From the NCBI GenBank assembly GCA_015709635.1, contig CP054180.1, positions 1,364,001-1,428,000 of the forward strand: a stretch of DNA of 64,000 nt, given 5' to 3'. Of this stretch, positions 59,167 to 64,000 are shown in pieces. The notes below the pieces were generated by a model. The model was not told the DNA's origin. It searched no databases and saw nothing but the letters and a program-made list of their open reading frames with translations. This DNA is from Gammaproteobacteria bacterium (lineage in GTDB: Bacteria > Pseudomonadota > Gammaproteobacteria > Burkholderiales > Nitrosomonadaceae). Within the stretch, counting starts at the first letter, position 1, and the number at the start of each line of letters is the position of its first letter. The position numbers were made by a program, and so were the translations under genes.

Positions 59167-60674
59167 GAATGCGAGGAAGATCTTGCCGATGCGGCGGATT
59201 CAGATGGGGTATTTGGTGGGTTTTTTTCTTTTTCGTTCGAGCGCTGAAAAAAGTAGTTGCGGCGCCATGTCCGCGTGCGCGGATCCAACGCGTCCTGTAC
59301 CGCATCGGCAAACAGATTGGCGCTCAACACCAGCGTGAACATAAAACTGAACGCCGCCAGCAAAGCCCACCACACCATCGGTTCGCGCGCCATTTCCAGC
59401 CGCGCTGCGTTGATCATGGTACCGAAACTGATCATCGAAGGATCGACACCGACGCCAACGTACGACAACACCGCTTCAGCCAGCACCAATCCACTGAAAT
59501 CCATGACCGTGGCAATCAGCACAATATGCATCACGTTCGGCAAAATGTGGCGGCTGACGATGCGCCAGTGCGAAACGCCAAATGCATGAGCTGCCTGGAT
59601 ATACTCCAATTCACGCAGTTTCAGCGCTTCACCGCGCAGTAACCGGCATAAGCTCGTCCAGCTGGTAATACCAAGAATCATGCAAAGAAACAGCAAGCGC
59701 AAATCCGCACGCGCTGCCACGGTATCGAATAGATCCGGGTGCGTTTCGATGTAGACCTGCATCATCAGAACCGCAGCGGCGATTAACAAAACGCTCGGAA
59801 TCGAATTCAGCGTGGTGTAGATGTATTGAATGACATCGTCGACCCAGCCGCGGAAGTAGCCGGCCATAATGCCCAGCAGCAATGCGAAGGGCAGCATGAT
59901 CAACGTGGTCAGCGTACCGATCACCAGCGCCACGCGGATGCTTTTCAGCGACTGATAGAGAATATCCTGTCCGACCTTATCGGTGCCCAGCACATGGTAG
60001 TGTCCTACCAATGCCGTTACACAACCGATCAGCAGCGACAGAACGAGCAATGTAATCAAGATGGCGTGCCAGGGTACTTCGGTGTTACGTTGCCAAATGG
60101 CCGCCACGCATTGCGCAAAATTTTGCTGATTGCGGCGGGACAATAACAAAATCAAGCAAAGAGATATCGTACACCAAACGAGAAAACCGTACATCAAACC
60201 TTTAACCGCGCGCTCCGTGATATCCGCCACGCGATCATTTTCCGGGTCCTGCAAGTGTGCGCCGCCAAACGCGAGCCGGGCAAAAGTGCGTATTTGCTTG
60301 CCGTCCGGTTGCTCGATGGTTTCTTTGGCGTACAAATGCGCAGCCAGCGGCGCGGAATACGTTTTTTCGACTTGCGTGCGCAGCGGCATTGCCAGCAGAT
60401 CGAGTAAGCTCAGCACTTCTACGCTATAAACCGTTTCACCCTGATTGTTTTTGTGATCCAGTGCGGGGCGGAAATGCACGGTATCCAGTAAACCGATGAT
60501 CAGGAAAAAAAGTAAGACGGTGAGTGCCGACATGCCGCTCGCGCTATGGCCGACGCGCTGCCAGGGCATCAGTAAATGCTCGCGGCGGCGGATATAGCCG
60601 ATGATGAAGAATACCATTGCGACCAGCAAATAAGTGAGCGCATCGGTCCACAGAATAACGGGATTAAATGACAT
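59163..60674 (-). CDS. ABC transporter permease of DppC/OppC/YejE type with long N-terminal extension
   Basis: A 503-residue inner-membrane protein. The first about 215 residues hold three or four hydrophobic segments and a periplasmic loop (PDGKQIRTFARLAFGG) not found in short DppC proteins. The conserved part starts with GHYHVLGTDKVGQDILYQ (about 236) and ends with LSANLFADAVQDALDPRT. The EAA loop is present (EYIQAAHAFGVSHWRIVSRHILPN). The C-terminal tail is hydrophilic and Ser/Asn-rich. No partner DppB permease or binding protein lies in this window; this gene starts the operon. Confidence 0.9.
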   Translation of the reverse strand: MSFNPVILWTDALTYLLVAMVFFIIGYIRRREHLLMPWQRVGHSASGMSALTVLLFFLIIGLLDTVHFRPALDHKNNQGETVYSVEVLSLLDLLAMPLRTQVEKTYSAPLAAHLYAKETIEQPDGKQIRTFARLAFGGAHLQDPENDRVADITERAVKGLMYGFLVWCTISLCLILLLSRRNQQNFAQCVAAIWQRNTEVPWHAILITLLVLSLLIGCVTALVGHYHVLGTDKVGQDILYQSLKSIRVALVIGTLTTLIMLPFALLLGIMAGYFRGWVDDVIQYIYTTLNSIPSVLLIAAAVLMMQVYIETHPDLFDTVAARADLRLLFLCMILGITSWTSLCRLLRGEALKLRELEYIQAAHAFGVSHWRIVSRHILPNVMHIVLIATVMDFSGLVLAEAVLSYVGVGVDPSMISFGTMINAARLEMAREPMVWWALLAAFSFMFTLVLSANLFADAVQDALDPRTRTWRRNYFFQRSNEKEKNPPNTPSESAASARSSSHS

Positions 60675-60957
60675 GATCGGGGATGGATGGTTTCTGTGGG
60701 ATGAATGGCGGATCAGTTACATGCAATGGCCGATATCATAAATGAATGTGACGGTTTTTTGAAAATTTATCGCTCGGATTAAAGGGAAGAACTTGGAGTG
60801 GAGCGATGGGTGGCGTTACTGCTTTTCAGAATGAGGTGCTGCTTTGTTTGCGTACTGTAAGGCTGGTATCTTGAGGATTGTGAGGAGCAGTGGTTCCAGG
60901 CGTCTTCTTGAGAGAAACCGGCTGGAACCGCAACAGGTTATTGATTCAATTTTTCAC

Positions 60958-61977
60958 TTAATGATGTTCAAACTCCGTGCGCCCCTCGCTTCTGAGCAAT
61001 TCGTCAATCGTCAGACCGACGACCGGTTTGCCATTAAATACCGAGCCCACTCTTTTTTTATTGAAATGCTCCAACATGATGGCATAAGCTCTCGGCGGTA
61101 ATGGGAAGAACTTGGTTTCTTTTACCGAAAGAAGCGCATTCTTCAGATAAAATTCAACGAATTCCTTGACTTCAGGTTTCACTGTCGCTGTGACATTCAC
61201 ATAGATGAAAATCGGCCGCGACAGCGGTTGATAACTGCCGTCTTCCACCGTTTCAACGGAGGGAAGAACTGCACCGTTGCCATTATCGATTGCAACCGCA
61301 GCAATTTTATTCCGGTTTTCAATGTAATAGGCGAATCCCAAAAAAGCCAGGCTATTTTTGTTGCTTGCGATGTTATTGGTTAATGCGCTGTTATTTTCCG
61401 ATTCGATAAAATCCCGGCGGCTGGATCCGGTTTTGCCGACGATGGCTTCGGTAAAATAATCGTAACTGCCGGAATCCGGATGCGTAACGAAGAGCTTGAT
61501 AGCATCGTCAGGCCACGCCGGATTGATCTGATTCCATTGGGAAATTTTTCCTTGTGCCGCAGGTTGCCAGATTTTCTTCAATTGCGCGACCGTCAGCACC
61601 GTGCTCCAGCGGTTTTCCGGGTTGATTGCCACCGTTAAAGCATCAAATGCAACCGGTATTTCGACGTATTGCACACGGGCATTTTTGCAATCTTTCATTT
61701 CGCTTTTTGAGATAGGGCGCGAAGCGTTTACGATATCGATTTCACCGCGGCAGAACCTCTTGAAACCGCTACCGCTGCCGGAGATCTCGACCGTGATATT
61801 GATCGCGTTGTTTTTTTCCGCTTGAAACTTGTCGGCAACATTTTGTGTGATCGGGTACACCGTATTGGAGCCGTCGATTTTAATGACCGGCTGAGCGCTG
61901 GCGATACCGGCAACAAAAATTGCTGTGCTCGACAGCATGGCTACCCCGATTGATTTAACGCTATGGCATTGCAACAT
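60958..61977 (-). CDS. PstS-like phosphate-binding protein
   Basis: A 339-residue periplasmic binding protein with a signal peptide (about 10-28, IGVAMLSSTAIFVAGIASA). The mature N-terminus IKIDGSNTVYPITQNVADKF, the Ser/Gly phosphate loop SGSGSGFKRFCRGEIDIVNASRPI and HPDSGSYDYFTEAI match the PstS/SphX group. It binds inorganic phosphate. GGAGG precedes ATG 61977. pstCAB and phoU are not adjacent; instead a phosphate-porin gene lies upstream on the same strand, with a hairpin between. Confidence 0.88.
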   Translation of the reverse strand: MLQCHSVKSIGVAMLSSTAIFVAGIASAQPVIKIDGSNTVYPITQNVADKFQAEKNNAINITVEISGSGSGFKRFCRGEIDIVNASRPISKSEMKDCKNARVQYVEIPVAFDALTVAINPENRWSTVLTVAQLKKIWQPAAQGKISQWNQINPAWPDDAIKLFVTHPDSGSYDYFTEAIVGKTGSSRRDFIESENNSALTNNIASNKNSLAFLGFAYYIENRNKIAAVAIDNGNGAVLPSVETVEDGSYQPLSRPIFIYVNVTATVKPEVKEFVEFYLKNALLSVKETKFFPLPPRAYAIMLEHFNKKRVGSVFNGKPVVGLTIDELLRSEGRTEFEHH

Positions 61978-62099
61978 TTCAACCTCCGCTGATGGTTTGA
62001 GATGGCTGCGGTATGTACCGAAGCAATGGGTATGCTCCGCATCGAATCATACGATATATTTTAATCGTGACAGTACCGCAGCAAGTAAAAATTCGATCT

Positions 62100-62130
62100 C
62101 CGGGAACCCGAAATTACCCGGAATTCCCGG
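62100..62130 (-). terminator. Hairpin between porin and PstS-like genes
   Basis: On the minus strand CCGGGAA (62130-62124) pairs with TTCCCGG (62106-62100), with an internal CCGGG...TTCGGG that could add pairs. A short T5 run follows after a few bases. It probably ends or attenuates porin transcription before the binding-protein gene. Confidence 0.55.
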
Positions 62131-62147
62131 TGTACATTTTCAAGTTC

Positions 62148-63896
62148 TTAGAAATCGACCGTGAGCTGGGTCAGGAATGCGCTGATACTGCCATTATCCC
62201 ATCCGTTCGTGCGTGCTCCGGCACCGCCTGAATAACCATTGGTGTTAGTCGTCGGCGTTCCAGCTGTATTGATATTGAGCATATGAACAACGTTCGTTTG
62301 GAATTTAACGTTCGAGTGGGGATACCAATTCAGACCCATTCTGACCATATCAGCCTGACCGCCTTTGATGACGCCGGAGTTCATATCGATAAAATCGTAA
62401 CCGAATGCAACCTCCCAAGCACCCCAGCCTGATCCATTCCACTGATATGGCTTTTTAGGCTTGATACGGTTTGCCGCGCCGTTACGAACATGATAAGCCT
62501 TGGATTCCCCGGTCAGGAAATAACTGACAAATCCATAATAACCGGTCAAATGTTCACCGCTATAACCGGTACCGTTGATGTTGGTGCGCAAAAACTCGGT
62601 TTGTGCGGAGAATGGACCATACACGAACCAGCCTTCCGCGCCGAAACGGTCATAACTGGTGATACGGCGGTGATTCGGATCGGTTAATGCGCCATTGCTT
62701 AAATTTCCGGTATTCAGGATATTGGTACGATCGACGTTAGTGCCCGGGAATGCAAAAAACGACATGCCACCGCCGCCGCCATTCGATCCTTCGCCGACCA
62801 TCGTGCCATCCGCGCGATATTGTGTATTGACGGCTGTGTGTCCCGCAGAGACACCGACATGCAAGAATTTTGTTTCATCTTCCATCCACGGTCTGCCGGT
62901 AACGCGTCCGATACCTTCCCAGCCGGTATCACCGGAACCGTTATTACGATTCTGATTGCCGTTGGCGTTTACCGAAGTCGCTGCAGCCGACCATGCACCG
63001 ATGGGTTCCGTTTGAAAGGCCAATCCGGTTTGGAAACGCGGCACTGCATAATTGACACCGATACCGGTTTTATAGGTATTGGGGTTGTCGACAAAAGAGT
63101 TGACCGACATGTGACGTTCAATAAACGTCAGGAAGCGGTTACTGGCAGCTTCTTCCAAGCTGAATGGCTCTTTGAACGAACCGATTTTATAGGAAAGAGC
63201 GTTGGTGTGGTTCAACCGTACAAAGGCATCGGTAATTCCTGATCCGACCGTGCCATTGCCGCGGCTGAAATCGTATTCGAATTTATAGTCCCAGATCTTG
63301 AAGAAAGTACCCTCGATACCCAGACGCGCGCGGCGGATATTGGCCCCGCTATCCAATTCGTTAGGTGTATTGGCGCCGGTTGCGGGAGCTGCTTGATTGA
63401 TAAAATTGTATTGCGAAGCGGGTTGCATCCGTCCATTCAACGATACGGTGAAATTTCCATCCTTGGTTGCCCAATGCAAACCGCGATCGTCAAACGTACC
63501 ATGGATCTTTTCCACTTCTTTCACCCGCTCTTCGAGGACTGAAACTTGATTGACCAGGCGTGCCTTTTCAGCTTTTTCCGCAATTCGGTTAAGGCGTTCC
63601 GCAGATTTGTTTTTGGTTTCATCGGATTCAGTTGCTTCCTTTGCTTCCGGCGCTTCTACCGAAGCATGAGCCGAATCTGGCGTTGTTTTGGGTGGTGCAA
63701 CTTTAGCAGTATCCTTTTTTTTGGAAGGATTCTCGGCTTTTTCGAAAGTTCCCATATGAACCCGGCCCGGGCCAGGCTCCGCATAGATTTGCTTGGTGGT
63801 TGTGTCGACGTACAAATCGAGTGCGTAGGCACTGGATAGAGCGCCTAAATTGATTAAAGCTGCGGTTGCCACGGTAAGTCTGAATAATTTCATCAT
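62148..63896 (-). CDS. OprP/OprO-type phosphate-selective porin
   Basis: A 582-residue outer-membrane porin. Signal peptide about 1-25 (ATAALINLGALSSAYA), then a charged linker and a coiled-coil segment (about 95-130, LNRIAEKAEKARLVNQVSVL) that may trimerise the barrel, then the Porin_O_P barrel with FTVSLNGRMQP, RRARLGIEGTFFKIWDYKFEYDFS split over two strands, IGSFKEPFSLEEAASNRFLTFIERH and the terminal ISAFLTQLTVDF. A Pho-box match lies 65-82 bases upstream, which supports a phosphate role. The last residue is Phe, as expected for BAM recognition. Two ATGs in tandem at the start. Confidence 0.88.
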   Translation of the reverse strand: MMKLFRLTVATAALINLGALSSAYALDLYVDTTTKQIYAEPGPGRVHMGTFEKAENPSKKKDTAKVAPPKTTPDSAHASVEAPEAKEATESDETKNKSAERLNRIAEKAEKARLVNQVSVLEERVKEVEKIHGTFDDRGLHWATKDGNFTVSLNGRMQPASQYNFINQAAPATGANTPNELDSGANIRRARLGIEGTFFKIWDYKFEYDFSRGNGTVGSGITDAFVRLNHTNALSYKIGSFKEPFSLEEAASNRFLTFIERHMSVNSFVDNPNTYKTGIGVNYAVPRFQTGLAFQTEPIGAWSAAATSVNANGNQNRNNGSGDTGWEGIGRVTGRPWMEDETKFLHVGVSAGHTAVNTQYRADGTMVGEGSNGGGGGMSFFAFPGTNVDRTNILNTGNLSNGALTDPNHRRITSYDRFGAEGWFVYGPFSAQTEFLRTNINGTGYSGEHLTGYYGFVSYFLTGESKAYHVRNGAANRIKPKKPYQWNGSGWGAWEVAFGYDFIDMNSGVIKGGQADMVRMGLNWYPHSNVKFQTNVVHMLNINTAGTPTTNTNGYSGGAGARTNGWDNGSISAFLTQLTVDF

Positions 63897-63960
63897 CTGT
63901 CCTTGATCCAGGGTTGAATGAGTGAGTCATATAAGGTGGCAACCGTTATATAGAGATAAT

Positions 63961-63978
63961 GTTACAGTTTTATGACAG
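63961..63978 (-). promoter_or_regulatory. Pho box (PhoB-binding site)
   Basis: On the minus strand CTGTCATAAAACTGTAAC is two PhoB half-sites (CTGTCAT and CTGTAAC) separated by four A/T bases, almost the consensus. It lies 65-82 bases upstream of the phosphate-porin start, so the porin, and perhaps the PstS-like gene after it, should be induced by phosphate limitation. Confidence 0.75.
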
Positions 63979-64000
63979 TGCTGGTTTTCTTGCAGCTTTA

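Noticed and set aside
60892..60929. GGTTCCAG...CTGGAACC stem between the PstS-like gene and the permease gene
   Set aside because: Eight-base arms with a 22-base loop and no T-tract; could be a weak terminator but is not supported.
1..64000. CRISPR arrays, rRNA genes, replication origin, complete insertion sequences
   Set aside because: No regularly spaced repeat arrays, rRNA sequence, DnaA-box clusters or intact transposase genes were seen in the window.

Overview
The window reads as a chromosomal segment of a betaproteobacterium, most likely a Nitrosomonas-type ammonia oxidiser (Nitrosomonadaceae). This is inferred from moderate GC content, three PEP-CTERM/exosortase substrates, an alanine-racemase-fold ornithine decarboxylase, a betaproteobacterial-looking 6S RNA next to zapA, and the general mix of genes. 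No ammonia-oxidation gene is present, so the genus is an inference.

Layout. 0-11.9 kb is mostly housekeeping: a HAD phosphatase, 6S RNA, zapA and a zapB-like gene, a double CDGSH protein, zipA and smc on the minus strand, then queF, mltD, an M17 aminopeptidase, and thyA-folA. 12-20.3 kb holds an ornithine decarboxylase preceded by a tiny leader ORF and a clear promoter, a TIGR03790-type secreted protein, dcd, apbC, metG, a DUF4440 gene, yggS and a DUF4160/DUF2442 chimera. 20.3-24.6 kb is accessory: decayed sequence, two PEP-CTERM proteins, a DUF3617 protein, and an integrase stub beside tRNA-Ser(GCT) with a 21-bp perfect inverted repeat. 24.6-28.4 kb carries lysC, an atypical lpxK and an alpha/beta hydrolase.

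The most interesting region is 28.6-36.9 kb. It looks like a seven-gene plus-strand operon that starts with a sulfur-transfer trio: a MoeB/ThiF-rhodanese protein, a JAMM metalloprotease, and a MoaD/ThiS-like carrier ending in Gly-Gly-Cys. The carrier's extra residue would have to be clipped before activation. The same trio drives thiocarboxylate formation in the thioquinolobactin and pyridine-dithiocarboxylate pathways. Here it is followed by a tandem type III CoA-transferase, an AMP-forming acyl ligase, an acyl-CoA-dehydrogenase-like protein and an MFS transporter. An opposed alpha/beta hydrolase, an alginate-export-type porin, a GH88-like protein and an amidohydrolase come next. I infer a candidate thiocarboxylic-acid metabolite cluster of unknown product.

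37-46.4 kb continues with two related secreted amidohydrolases around a PEP-CTERM protein and a second alginate-export-type porin. 46.7-51.5 kb holds a radical SAM protein, queD, tatD, an ankyrin protein, an SDR and ald. 51.5-53.5 kb is a toxin-antitoxin island: an apparently intact AbrB/MazF pair and a higBA operon in which both genes carry frameshifts, followed by an HNH nuclease gene. 53.5-60.7 kb is a tightly overlapping minus-strand operon: a dipeptide-type ABC permease and fused double ATPase, prfC, a secreted metallophosphatase, and yicC. The end of the window carries a PstS-like phosphate-binding protein and an OprP/OprO-type porin with an upstream Pho-box match.
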